Notes: generated from the letters alone by a model not told the origin. Shown: positions 52,605 to 62,881, counted from the first letter of the stretch. The stretch: 64,000 nt of DNA from Marsupella aquatica (GCA_973895155.1 OZ316891.1:4836001-4900000); one strand, 5' to 3'. Program-made: numbers and translations.

Positions 52605-53534
52605 ATTTAGGCCTGTGGTGCGTCCCATGGCTCCCTAAACCCAAGAAACCCCCCAGCTCAAGCCGATTCCCGCAGGTTTCGTGCTTGGCGAGGCCGTTTC
52701 CGCGGCTTAGCGGCATGGGACGCTGCTAACCTTCTACTACTACTATTAACATTTTACACACATATACTGGACAGATCCTTCATCGGGTCATGAGATACGT
52801 AGCCGGCCTAATATAGGCCTTCCCCTGTCTTCCCCTGTCTTCCCCTCCGTCTTGTTAGGTATGTTTGGATTCTGCCGCTGGAATGATCCCCAATAGGCTT
52901 GGTTAAGCCGCTAAGACCTCTCTTAGCTCGACACATCCAACTCTCACTCCCCTGCTTACTATCATTCCTTCTGTTGATGTGGGCACTCTTCACACAAGTT
53001 AATGCGACACACAAATAGCAAAATGACTCATTCTGACTGAGTCATACCATGCACTTGCCATACAAACAGTACATCTCATACACAAGTTCTGCGAACTAAG
53101 CCGTGAGGCCAACTCTATTCAGCTCTTAGGCATGAGGAAACATGAATATACACAAGGGTCACTGTATGACTAACCGAGAGCTTCTCGTACTACTTGATCC
53201 CAGCCCGGCTGGTGCAAACTAAAAACTTGCTAAAGAAGAGGCCCTGAGCTCCCCGCTGCCCAGGTACTTATCCTGGTAGTGGATCCGCCATTCTTTGCAT
53301 CGTAAGCCTAATCTACTTAACAGTAATCTACTTGCCCGAATCTACCTATGTAAAGCAAGGCAGGAGCACAAGTGTTGCTCCTACCAGTGGGACCGCAATC
53401 CCACTAAGCTAAGTGTCAGGGCCGCTCCTGGTTCTGATCCTAATCCTAAACGTGGAGATCCGCGCCCGCCCTGCCCACTCACGCCTCCTCCCTCCACGTC
53501 CGCCCTCCCTAAAAGGAACGGCGCCCTTGCACCG
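52605..53534. other. Non-coding 3' region of the nested element
   Basis: Downstream of the 1206-aa ORF in its own direction. It contains a double 'cttcccctgt' (52824-52850) and a complementary pair GCGGGGAGCT/AGCTCCCCGC at about 52589 and 53247. No gene or LTR copy was recognised. Confidence 0.35.
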
Positions 53535-56500
53535 TCACGACACCGGTGGTGGATCCTTAATGGACGCCCCCAACGCTTCCTCCTCAGCCACTGCCGTAGG
53601 CTCATTCCCTGACAGATTACCTGCCCTTGACTGAGTCAACTCTCCATCGGCCTGACTGGGTCCACCATCGGCGTCGGCATCGGCTCGAGAATCGGTTACG
53701 GCCTCAGCCTCGGCTACGGTCTCCCCGGCCTGCTCAAGAGGCGGATCTGGAATACTGGCCTCCTTACTGAGTAGTTCGGCTTGGGCCGCACCATCCCTAC
53801 CTGTGATCATAGCGGGATCTATTGTCGTATTCATGTCGGAGGATGGTGCTGGTTCTACCTCTTTGGTCACCACGGCTTGTGGAGTCGGATTACTCCTTGA
53901 CCCTGAAGGTTTCCGCTTTTTCTTCTTTTCTGGTTCGGCAGCTGGTCCCTTCCCCTTCCCACTTACCTCCGGCACTGGTGCAGTTGGCGCGGCTTTTTCT
54001 TCGGCCAGTACCACTCCTGGTAACTTGGTTGCCCCAATTGGAGTTGGGCCTGATGAAGACAAGCACCTAAATACTGCGGCTTGTTTCTTCAGCCGCTCCG
54101 TTTGGTTGTCGGCCCGCCGCTGGAGGTTCTCCATCTTCCTCGTGATTTCCTCCAACTCCTCCTGGGTCTCATCCAGGTCCTTGCGTGCCTCCTCTAGTTC
54201 CTTCTGGGCTTCCTCCCGTTCTTGTTTCAAGGTAGTCCTCTCCTCCTGGGTTGCTTTTAGCTCCTTGTCGAGCTCTGCAATGATGACAGACTCCATCTGG
54301 TTCATCTTGGCGTAAGTCTGTTCGAGCATCTCGTCCTTCTCCCTTAGGTCGGCCGTCAGGGACGCAAGCTCCTGCTGCAGCGCCATAATCCCTTGATAGG
54401 ATTTCCCTAACTCGGCCTCCTTCTGCTCAAGGGCTCCGCGGATTTTCTCGAGCTCCCCTTTCAACGCCCATTCCTTTCTTTGGGTCTCCGCCATGGCCCG
54501 GCTGTTGGCTGTTATGTGGGCCTCCTCTATATTCTTCAGCTCTTGCTTCCACTTCTCCCTCTCTTTGATCGTGTCGGCCAACTCTTCCTGCGTCTGAGTT
54601 AGTTTATCCTTGATATTCTGATTATCAGCCTGCGCGGTGTCCAACTGCCCCTGCATGATGTTCAGCTCATGTCGTTTAATCCGCAGTTCATCTTGGGCTT
54701 TCTTGGCCGTCCTTAGATCTTCAATCTCGGCTTCCATCCTCCTAAGCCGCCGAATGACCTCGTCCTTCTTGCTTCTCTCTAAAGCCACCGCTTCTTCTAA
54801 TTGGTGCTTCTCCAACTGCTCCCTATGGAAAAAGGGTCCTACCTCCAACTCCTCTCCAAAGATGCCGAGCGCAAGTTCCCCAGACATCTCACCATACTCC
54901 ATGGCTCTATTCTTAGCGTAGGTGGAGTAAGTAGAAGTGATCGGCATCGCCCATCGCGGCCTCTGCTCCCAAGCCGTCCTGCGGATCTCTTCAATCGTGG
55001 CTAGAGGTTTGCTTCCTTTTTTGGCTAGCCGCCTGATGTCCTCCGGCCAATCTCCTCCTGGTAAATCCTTTTCCTTAGCCAGGGCGGCCTCCTCCTCCTG
55101 CTTGATTCGCTCCTGAAATTCCTGCACTGTCTGTTTTATGCCGTCGAAGCTCGGGGGAGCAACATCTGGTGGGGGAGACTCAGGGCTACTCTGTTGGTTG
55201 GGGTCCCCTCGCACTACCCTTGGAAGTGTGGGGACAAACCGGCCACAGGTCCTTACTCCTGGAACGTGATGGTCCGACCCATAGCCGGAATTATCATGGC
55301 TGCAGTCCTCCACTGCCTCCTCTACCTCTTGGACGTCCGGCTTCTCCCTCTCCTCTTCGTCGGTAGGAGCTTCAGGCAATTCTGCCTCAGATTCGGAGCT
55401 TGAGGTTCCCACGTACATTCGAACACCTGGCTTGGATTCCGGCCTGATTCTCTCCTTGTCTCCAGCAAAGGGGTTTTCTCTTGTGAGCCGGTGTAGGCCT
55501 ACCTCTGTAGTAGTGTCCTGCATTGTTGCCGTTGCCGTTGTTGTTGCCGATGCCGATTTCTTTTCTTTCTCCAGTAGTTTCAGCAGACTCTGCATGCCTG
55601 GTTGCTGTATCGGCAAGTCTTCCTTCCTGGGCCTAAACACCTGCTCGATCGTAGGACTAACAGGTGGTTGAGGCTTCTCAGCCAACGGCCTCGGCGTTGG
55701 AGCTTCCTCGGGTGCCCTTACCTGCAGGGGAAGTACCGGGGCAAAAGTCTGACCTCTGGCATACCGGCACAACAGCGGCATGTGATAGCCCAGCCGCGAC
55801 ACGCTCCCCATGCCGATTACCTGCTGCTCCTCCTTTAAGATCTTCTTCAATTGGTTGAGGAGGTACCCGTTGTAGTCCCGGCTTGGGTCTGGCCTTTCTG
55901 CCAGATAGACCTGTGCCTTGCCGATCTCTGCCCTCGGCAAGTTACAATGCATGGTCACCCACAAGAAGTCGATCATCTCTCCTATGTGCGGGTTGGTGCA
56001 GGTGTTCCGGAAGAAGCCATTCTTCGTTGATGGCCCGGGGAACGACCGGAACTCCTTGTCAGGCAAGGTCTTCCTGGTATCAACTTTGGTCTTATTGCCT
56101 ATCGGCAGGCCAAACACTTCGGCAATTACCTTGGGAGTAAGATAGAAATCCTTCCCATATATCCTCGTGCAATTGGTCTCGGGTTCCCATGACCCCACGA
56201 ATTCTAATAGGTCTGACTCCGGTACCTCCGGCTTCAGCCATGGTAATCTTACAAAGGCCTCCAAGCCGGATCCGGCCATGAAGCCTTGGTATCTCTTGGT
56301 CTGCATGGCCGTAAAGCATGCATCCTCCTCCCGTGCAAAATGTAGTTGCACCTCCACCGGTAGGGTTGCCGCCCAGCCCTTCCAGGTGTCATCCCTGGTT
56401 GGAATGGCCTTGATGGGATCGACCTCCTCCTCTTCGGCTTCTCCCTGCCTCCTGCTCTGTTGCTCGGCTGGCTTCTTTGGTGCCGCCGACCTCGTTCTTT

Positions 56501-57155
56501 TTGCCGGGGTGGCTTCATCGTTGACGGCTCCCTTCCTCTTCATCTCTGCTACCGTGGAGGTTTCTCCTAGCACCGTTGCCTGGGTCCACCTTTCCGTGCT
56601 ACCCTTTAATTCCCAATGTATGTCGTTGCAGTTCTTGATGGCCTCTCGGATGCCGACGACGCTGTCTTTGCAAAACAGAAGATCGTCGAGTTGATTGGAA
56701 GTAGGCGTCCACAGGAACTCGTCCTTGATGAGTTCGCCTCCTAAGAAAGCCGTCTTCTGCAGCTCCCACAATCGAGCGAGCTCCTGCCATTCTCGAGCTG
56801 CCCTTTCTGACTCCTCGTCCTTGTAAGTCTTGATGTACTCAGTTGCCCGTTCGAACAGGCATCCCCAGAAATGTGCCGCTTGATTGACGTTGCTCATACC
56901 CTCCTTAGGTCGATCGTCGGTATCTACTCTCTCCCCGAGTGCTTGCCTAAGCAGCTGACAGTAGTTGGCCTCCCGTAGTCGTCTGCCTAGTTCGTGCTCG
57001 CAAATGAGCCACCATCTCCTGCAAGCGCTCCTTACCCCTCTCCTCTGCCGGTCCTTCTTCCCGTTGATCCTTCCTAGCCGCCGACGCTTAACGCGCCTTA
57101 ACCCTAATCGGGTTTTCACCCTCAGCCTTACCTCCGGCCTCGGCCCGGGTTCCAT
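53535..57155 (-). CDS. 1206-aa mobile-element protein: plant-mobile-domain-like region plus long coiled coil
   Basis: One intact ATG-to-stop frame of 3621 nt. Residues 1-45 are strongly basic. Residues 205-240 are a charged linker with a possible nuclear signal (TPAKRTRSAAPKK). Residues about 305-470 (from LLEFVGSWEPETN through YLTPKVIAEVFGLPIGN) resemble the plant mobile domain/aminotransferase-like domain, with its 'yltp..ia.vfGLPiGn' signature. Residues about 775-1030 form a continuous coiled coil rich in Glu, Lys and Leu. The C-terminal 170 residues are acidic and Pro/Ala-rich. Plant mobile domains occur in transposon-borne genes and in gag-like proteins. A retroviral-type zinc knuckle and protease are missing. 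An ORF of this length kept intact in a dead MULE implies recent insertion. Function unknown. Confidence 0.7.
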   Translation of the reverse strand: MEPGPRPEVRLRVKTRLGLRRVKRRRLGRINGKKDRQRRGVRSACRRWWLICEHELGRRLREANYCQLLRQALGERVDTDDRPKEGMSNVNQAAHFWGCLFERATEYIKTYKDEESERAAREWQELARLWELQKTAFLGGELIKDEFLWTPTSNQLDDLLFCKDSVVGIREAIKNCNDIHWELKGSTERWTQATVLGETSTVAEMKRKGAVNDEATPAKRTRSAAPKKPAEQQSRRQGEAEEEEVDPIKAIPTRDDTWKGWAATLPVEVQLHFAREEDACFTAMQTKRYQGFMAGSGLEAFVRLPWLKPEVPESDLLEFVGSWEPETNCTRIYGKDFYLTPKVIAEVFGLPIGNKTKVDTRKTLPDKEFRSFPGPSTKNGFFRNTCTNPHIGEMIDFLWVTMHCNLPRAEIGKAQVYLAERPDPSRDYNGYLLNQLKKILKEEQQVIGMGSVSRLGYHMPLLCRYARGQTFAPVLPLQVRAPEEAPTPRPLAEKPQPPVSPTIEQVFRPRKEDLPIQQPGMQSLLKLLEKEKKSASATTTATATMQDTTTEVGLHRLTRENPFAGDKERIRPESKPGVRMYVGTSSSESEAELPEAPTDEEEREKPDVQEVEEAVEDCSHDNSGYGSDHHVPGVRTCGRFVPTLPRVVRGDPNQQSSPESPPPDVAPPSFDGIKQTVQEFQERIKQEEEAALAKEKDLPGGDWPEDIRRLAKKGSKPLATIEEIRRTAWEQRPRWAMPITSTYSTYAKNRAMEYGEMSGELALGIFGEELEVGPFFHREQLEKHQLEEAVALERSKKDEVIRRLRRMEAEIEDLRTAKKAQDELRIKRHELNIMQGQLDTAQADNQNIKDKLTQTQEELADTIKEREKWKQELKNIEEAHITANSRAMAETQRKEWALKGELEKIRGALEQKEAELGKSYQGIMALQQELASLTADLREKDEMLEQTYAKMNQMESVIIAELDKELKATQEERTTLKQEREEAQKELEEARKDLDETQEELEEITRKMENLQRRADNQTERLKKQAAVFRCLSSSGPTPIGATKLPGVVLAEEKAAPTAPVPEVSGKGKGPAAEPEKKKKRKPSGSRSNPTPQAVVTKEVEPAPSSDMNTTIDPAMITGRDGAAQAELLSKEASIPDPPLEQAGETVAEAEAVTDSRADADADGGPSQADGELTQSRAGNLSGNEPTAVAEEEALGASIKDPPPVS

Positions 57156-59864
57156 GGTTGCCCCTAATTGTTTATATTTTCCTTGTTTTGTCCCTATACT
57201 AAGGTGTTCCTAGGGTGCCTTCCTGCTTTACCCACTTAACCGGCCGAGTGATTCCTGTCTAGGCATCACAAGGCCACCTCCAGAGTACAATGAAGAAGGT
57301 TTTGATTGTTTACCCTACTGCCCATTTAGGGTCCGTTGTCATAGGCAGGCGCATAGCGAGGCGCATATCATTACCGTGTGTGATTTGAAACACACTTGCC
57401 CAGCTTCAAAACACAAGTGGAGGGGCCCTACACAAAAAGCAGTGTGGTTGGGAGACACATTGGCACCTAGAGTATGTAGAAATCTAAAGGTGCCTGTGAA
57501 GGAACTGTTGTGCGGGTTTCAGGGGGACTACAAAAAAAACAGTACTTACCACCAGATGTGGCGAGCAAAAGACTATGTACGGGATTTGCATCTTGGTGGG
57601 CAAGAGGATACCTTTCAAATGATTCCAGCGCTCATTGCTAGGGTGAGAGAGACTGACCTGGTGTAGTGGCTGTGTGGTCCACTATGGGAGACTCCATAGT
57701 TTTCCTCCAAGCATTCATTTGCCCATCAGCTACACGAAAAGCATGCAGCTTTATTCAGCCTCTAATTTCTCTTGATGCATGTCATACAAAGAATAGGAAG
57801 TACCCCACTCAACTGTTCTTAGCTACATGTTTGGATGGAAATGGGCAAGGGCTGATTTTGTGTTATGGAGTAGCTCCAGTGGAGAATACTGAGAATTGGA
57901 TCTGGTTCCTTGAATTAGTTGATAGATCCTTGTACGGCATTGAGTTGCCTAACATGCCACTCATATCAGACCGACAGAAAGGCCTACTTGCCGCTGTGAG
58001 TTATGTGTGGCCAGGTAAGATACATGCAACATGTGCAAACCACCTGAGAGCAAATGTCAAGAACAGGCATGGGAAAGCAGCAGCAGACATTTTTACAGGA
58101 TGCATATATGCCAATGATGAAAAACAGTAAGTCCAAAAACCTTCATTGCTTTCATTCTACAGCAGACACTACTTTCTTCTTGTGTATACACCACATACTC
58201 GGTGTTCAATACACTAATATTACCTCTCCTTGAATACATAATGTGAAGTATGCAAACACACAAATGTCTTCTTTGTTGATTGTATACATTAACATCAATA
58301 TTTTCCCCCTGTGCACCTGTATCAGATATGAAGCATGTTTGAAGCGGCTGACAGAGTCCAAGAACGCATATGAGAATGAGAAGGCTGCAGACTACATCAG
58401 AAGTTTTGATGTGAAACTTTATGCTAGGCATGCCTTTCCACTTCCCCGCATGGCAAAGGTTACAAGCAACCCTGCTGAGCAAGCAAATTCAGGCTTACTC
58501 CCCTTGCGCGAATTTGCTCCTTGCAAGTTGATGGAGCGCATGTGGGTATATGTTCAACAAAAGTTTAAAGAAAGGAAAGCAGTTGCGTTAGCTAGACAGG
58601 AAGTACTCACTATTCCAGCCCTGGTCAGGTACAACAAGAATCTCAAGACATTTGGTCAATGGCAGGTAAGCTTCATTCCTGGTCTTGGGTATGCATAACT
58701 ACCAACGTCTTTTGTATACTGTAACATGAATGTCTTCTTACTAACTATGTTTTTAATATGATTCCTAATAGCCAGGTTCTCACATGCTTAGGTATTTGAT
58801 GATGGTGCGTCCACAGCCAAGGTTCAAACTACATCATAGAGTGAGGAGTACCTAGTATCGCTATCACCAAAGAAGCGTTGCACTTGTTGGGAGCTGCAAG
58901 AGATGGTGTCGCCATGTGAGCATATAATGGCATGGGATGACCAGGAAGGCAGAAACTTTTCTGCTCATTTTCATAGATGTTGGCGGACTGCTTCAATTAG
59001 GGCTTTGTATGACAATGGTTTACCTAGCTTTATTGTATCAGACTTAATGCCAAGTCCAAATTGTGTAGCTCCTACGGCTGTTGTGAAAAGAGGCAGACAT
59101 AGAATGGTGAGAATTGAACAGGGTCATGGAGGGGGGAGGCATCCACCCAGGGCTCTTGGAGAAGGCCAAGATTCTGTAATTGACTCCCTTGGACAACTCT
59201 TCTTGAGATATCCACTAGATGATGATCCTAACATGGTGGAACCCTTTTCAACAGCAAACACTATTGCTGGACTTCCAATTGTTCAAGTTCAATCGAGGGC
59301 AAAGAAAGTCGGGCCTAACACTGGGAAGAGCAAGTGTAGTAAGTGTGGGCAGGTTGGACACAACCGAAGATCTTGTGATAAACTCCATAGTGCGACGCCA
59401 ACAAATCCGCCAATAGTAAGAATCCTGTGTGTATCATTAGTTGTGGGGATAAGTTCATGTGTGGTCTCATGCTAGGGTCTTATTTTCAAACTGCCTTGAT
59501 ATGTAGGTGGATAATGGTGGTCAACGGGATGTGGAGCACCCACCTATGTCACCCTTTGCTTGGGAAGAAGAACTACTCCAGACTGAATATAGTATTGTAT
59601 CGACAGCACCAACATCTAGCATTGGACAAATTCAGAGCACTGTATCTGAGCCCCTTCTGCCAAATAGTGAACAACAATTGCCACAAGCTTTCATTGATAG
59701 GTGCATGGAGCTGGCAAATGAGGCTGCGATAGAGTGTGAGACATTTGGGTCACAATATCATGTTGATATTACTGAACCTCATTAGTATCATGTTTCTTTG
59801 GTTGGCTTCAAAATAGACTCTATTCACATGTTCAATTTTTCCACCATTATTCTGTCATGTGTAC

Positions 59865-60065
59865 ACCACGTCCATGTTGTCTTCCCGATTCTCTTCCATC
59901 CTTGCACTTGGAGACCACTTCCATGTTGTCTTCCCGATTCTCTTCCATCCTTGCACTTGGAGACCACTTCCATGTTGTCTTCCCGATTCTCTTCCATCCT
60001 TGCACTTGAAGACCACTTCCATGTTGTCTTCCCGTTTCTCTTCCATCCTTGCACTTGAAGACCAC
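59865..60065 (+). repeat. Tandem array, 49-bp unit, four copies, with the GAAGAC palindrome
   Basis: The unit runs CCACTTCCATGTTGTCTTCC through 'cgattctcttccatccttgcacttggaga'. The join of adjacent units creates G(A/G)AGAC-N12-GTCTTC (exact at 60008-60031 and 60057-60080). A further palindrome with 9-bp arms follows at 60110-60133. The array lies between the transposase stop and the second ORF. Confidence 0.85.
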
Positions 60066-60439
60066 AACCAGAATGTCTTCAGAACTTTGTTACTTCATTC
60101 ATCGGTCTTGAAGACATTTACCATAATGTCTTCAAATTTGAATTTACTTCCGCAATGACGTTTGCGGGACCGTTGGGCGGCGTTGAGTATTCAACAAGCT
60201 TGTGCGCGAGTGGGAGGGCTAGCGGAGGGAGACAAAAGTGAATGTCCAAGGAGAGGGAGGAGGTCAGTGGAGAGCCGAGGTCTAAGGAGAGTAGTGCAGT
60301 GGAGGGCGGAGCTGTGTGAAGATGGAGATCTGTGCTTCCTCCCACACAAGGAGGGATTGAGGGCAAAGATTCACAAGACTGTACATGTGCAGCGCCTGCA
60401 ACAGCGCCAGGGACTGGCAATTTTTGGAGGAAGTTGGCA

Positions 60440-61213
60440 ATGGCGAAGTTCAATGAAGGCAGTCTTGGTTTCGTACTTCAGTTCTTTTGGGCATTGGGGT
60501 TCGCTGTGTGGACCGTAATTGCAGTTTTGAGTGCACTATTCTTCTTCCTCCACAACATGTTCAAACGACTTCTGTCTTTGTCTCTAGTATGGAATGGAGA
60601 TAGGCCACATCGATTTATGTCGCTGCAGTCTCCACTTGCTCAGAGTCCAGTGCAATCAAAATCAGAAGTCAACAATTCCCTTGTACTGCCTACTGTCGGG
60701 CTACCAAAACCTGCAACTCATCGGCAATTGGCTGCTAATGTTGGCCCAATACAGGCTCCTGCAAAGCATGTGTTGGTAGCTCCATCTACGCCATCCCCAC
60801 AATCGGACCTTGCACAACCTCAGCTAGGCACCCGGGTGGGAGTACAAGCGCAAACTTCTACATCTCGCTCAAAGTCAATTGCTCTTCCATACAATTGTGA
60901 TCTAGGCTCTACCTCAAAGAAAAAATGGTATGCAATTGCAAAGGGGCGCAGTCCTGGAATATATCATACTTGGGAGGAGGCAGAATGTCAGGTCACTGGC
61001 TTTAGTGGAGCTAGTCACAAATCATTCAGGTCCTATAGTGATGCGGAGGCCTGGATTCAACGACATTTCAGTGCAATGGGTGCACAATGGAAGGCTCCTA
61101 CCAGAGTAGATGGTCATAGGGTGAATGTTGAGTTACTTGGAGTAGATGAGTCGGGGCATGAAGTATTCAGATGCGCCTGTTGTGGGGAAGTATTTTGTAC
61201 CAATGAGCTATAG
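60440..61213 (+). CDS. Membrane-anchored protein with RNase H1 hybrid-binding (viroplasmin-like) domain
   Basis: Starts at the first ATG of an open frame and runs 257 aa to TAG. Residues 8-41 are a long hydrophobic helix with few charges, probably one membrane segment near the N-terminus. Residues 60-155 are a Ser/Pro/Gln-rich linker. Residues 161-210 (KKWYAIAKGRSPGIY...W.E....V.GF.GA..KSF.S..DAEAWI) match the hybrid-binding/caulimovirus-VI domain of RNase H1, which binds RNA-DNA hybrids or dsRNA. The C-terminus has C-A-C-C-G-E-V-F-C, a possible metal site. No RNase H catalytic domain follows. The gene lies inside the MULE repeat arrays, same strand, 650 bp after the transposase, so it is probably the element's second gene, analogous in position only to mudrB. 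Role unknown; unlike the transposase, it is intact. Confidence 0.75.
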   Translation: MAKFNEGSLGFVLQFFWALGFAVWTVIAVLSALFFFLHNMFKRLLSLSLVWNGDRPHRFMSLQSPLAQSPVQSKSEVNNSLVLPTVGLPKPATHRQLAANVGPIQAPAKHVLVAPSTPSPQSDLAQPQLGTRVGVQAQTSTSRSKSIALPYNCDLGSTSKKKWYAIAKGRSPGIYHTWEEAECQVTGFSGASHKSFRSYSDAEAWIQRHFSAMGAQWKAPTRVDGHRVNVELLGVDESGHEVFRCACCGEVFCTNEL

Positions 61214-61419
61214 ACCAAAGTGGCAGCAAGTTGTAACAATAGCTCATGAAGTAGCAATACAATTTTGTTTGGTTGTAGTATTGAAGTCTACAATAGCATT
61301 GTACTCCAAAATTTTGAGATGTTATACATTTTTTCAAGCTTCTATGCAGTTCCCTCATGTGCATGGCGTCAATTCTCATGTGCAATGTGGTGCAATACTC
61401 TTGTTGTCACAGAAAATGT

Positions 61420-62040
61420 TGAGTGTGGTGCAAAGACAATGACCATAATGTCTTCCAGAAATCACCACATTCACCCATTTACCCCCCCCTCCCGCGAATG
61501 GCATGGGTGAGCAAAATATACTATGCCTGCCAAAGACGCAGAGTGTGGTGCGAAGACAATGACCAAAATGTCTTCCAGAAATCACCACATTTGCCCATTT
61601 ACCCCCCCAAATGGCACGGGTGAGCAAAATATACTTTGCCTGCAAAAGACGCAGAGTGTGGTGCGAAGACAATGACCAAAATGTCTTCCAGAAATCACCA
61701 CATTCGCCCATTTACCCCCCCCCCCCCAAATGGCATGGGTGAGCAAAAATATACTCTGCCTGCAAAAGACGCAGAGTGTGGTGCGAAGACAATGACCAAA
61801 ATGTCTTCCAGAAATCACCACATTTGCCCATTTACCCCCCAAATGGCATGGGTGAGCAAAATATACTCTACCTGCAAAAGACGCAGAGTGTGGTGCGAAG
61901 ACAATGACCAAAATGTCTTCCAGAAATCACCACATTTGCCCATTTACCCCCCCAAATGGCATGGGTGAGCAAAATATACTCTGCCTGCAAAAGACGCAGA
62001 GTGTGGTGCGAAGACAATGACCAAAATGTCTTCTAGCACA
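61420..62040 (+). repeat. Tandem array, 112-120 bp unit, five copies, with the GAAGAC palindrome
   Basis: Each unit has 'gtgtggtgcgaagacaatgacc', then TGTCTTCCAGAAATCACCAC, a poly-C run of variable length, 'aatggcatgggtgagcaaaatata' and 'gcaaaagacgcaga'. Palindromes begin at 61432, 61552, 61665, 61785, 61897 and 62010. Unit length differs mainly in the poly-C run. The reverse complement matches 4811-5260. Confidence 0.9.
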
Positions 62041-62550
62041 GTGGGTAAACCACAATGACCACAATGTCTTCTAGCACAATTTGGGTAAACCACAACTCTG
62101 GCAGACTTTTTATTTTTCTTTCAATGTACATGCATCCTGTTAGTGAATTAGTGGGCATCCAATTCTAAATGATAATACATTGTTTAAACCTTCTTTTGCA
62201 GTGGTTGTCATTAAAAAATGCAGTGCCAACAAAAAAGGTCATTAATAAACAGATCGAAGGGATAAAACCAAAATCAAATTAAATGGAGAGTGGACCCAAA
62301 GGACAGGAAATAATTTCACACGAAAGGAAATGAAATTATGTAAAGAATGCACCAACAATGTAACTAACCCTCTTACATTGAGTGCATAGTGTAATCATGT
62401 AAAAACTAATTGAGTCAAGTGAAAACACAAAAACTTATTTGGCACAAGGAGTGCAAAAGTCACTTGTGGACTATATGGTAGAGGTAACATGCTTGGACAC
62501 TACCAATTAGACTATACAAACTATCAATATGAAGGGGTGTTTAGATCACC
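62041..62550. other. Gene-free stretch
   Basis: Contains one more palindrome half (62056-62077) just after the array; otherwise AT-rich with no recognisable feature. Confidence 0.4.
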
Positions 62551-62881
62551 CTATTCATTAAAAGTGTATTTTATTTTGTTCACTTTCAGGCCTCTAAATG
62601 TTCACTTTTTGGTCTCTAAATGTACACTTTTTAACCCCAAAAGGTACATTATAGTACAATACTCTACACCTAAATGGTCAATTGTAAACTTGAGGGCACA
62701 AAGATGATCTTTACTATAAGGAGTCTCATCCTAGTTCATTTACAAAGGATGAACATGGTGGTATATCTGATGGCCAGCATCTTTATTTCTTGTATAATTG
62801 TACACTTTTTGAAAGCCAAATGTACACTTTTTGTTCCCCAAATGTTCATAAATTGAATAATAATTCACTTTTAATGAATAG
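62551..62881. repeat. MITE-like element with CTATTCATTAAAAGTG terminal inverted repeats
   Basis: The left end (62551-62569) is CTATTCATTAAAAGTGTATT. The right end, read on the minus strand from 62881, is CTATTCATTAAAAGTGAATT. The 331-bp body has repeated 'aatgtacacttttt' motifs and no coding. No convincing target duplication flanks it. Two TTTAGGG units directly follow the right end. Confidence 0.6.

Larger units (their letters stand above)
52605..57254 (-). mobile_element. Element nested in the MULE transposase gene
   Basis: The transposase reading breaks after about 52590 and resumes at about 57260. The 8-mer CTGTCTAG at 52597-52604 and 57255-57262 flanks the insert, and GAGTG precedes both (52583, 57246); this may be a target duplication. 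The 4.65-kb insert is GC-richer than the MULE and carries one long minus-strand ORF and no visible reverse transcriptase, integrase or LTRs. The ends are not TG...CA. The class is therefore open: a gag-only retroelement derivative or an unknown DNA element. Confidence 0.55.
51941..59785 (+). pseudogene. MuDR/MULE transposase, interrupted and mutated
   Basis: Exons: to 52042 (start unresolved), 52154-52243, 52417 to about 52590, then after a nested insertion about 57260-57663, 57664-58126, 58326-58665, 58792-59415 and 59507-59785. MULE transposases cut and paste Mutator-like elements. Seen: an N-terminal Cys/His motif (CPFRVRCH...C...C); the DDE core with LISLDACH (first Asp), LISDRQKG (second Asp) and a later SNPAEQ.N that probably holds the Glu; a SWIM zinc finger (CTC...PCEH, about 58885-58925); and a CCHC knuckle (C-SK-C-GQVG-H-NRRS-C). 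Breaks: the nested element after 52.6 kb, a 1-nt frameshift near 57665 and an in-frame TAG at 58836-58838. The splice sites are still good, so decay is recent. The gene cannot make a full transposase; function in trans is unlikely. Confidence 0.85.

Noticed and set aside
53803-54315. Plus-strand ORFs of up to 170-175 codons inside 53.8-56.7 kb
   Set aside because: They are antisense shadows of the 1206-aa ORF, open because of its repetitive coiled-coil codons.
59824-60158. Overlapping ORFs on both strands across the 49-bp array
   Set aside because: The unit happens to lack stops in several frames; the peptides are pure repeats with no domain.
61376-61968. Repetitive ORFs across the 112-120-bp array
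   Set aside because: Same reason: tandem-repeat translation, frame changed by variable poly-C runs.
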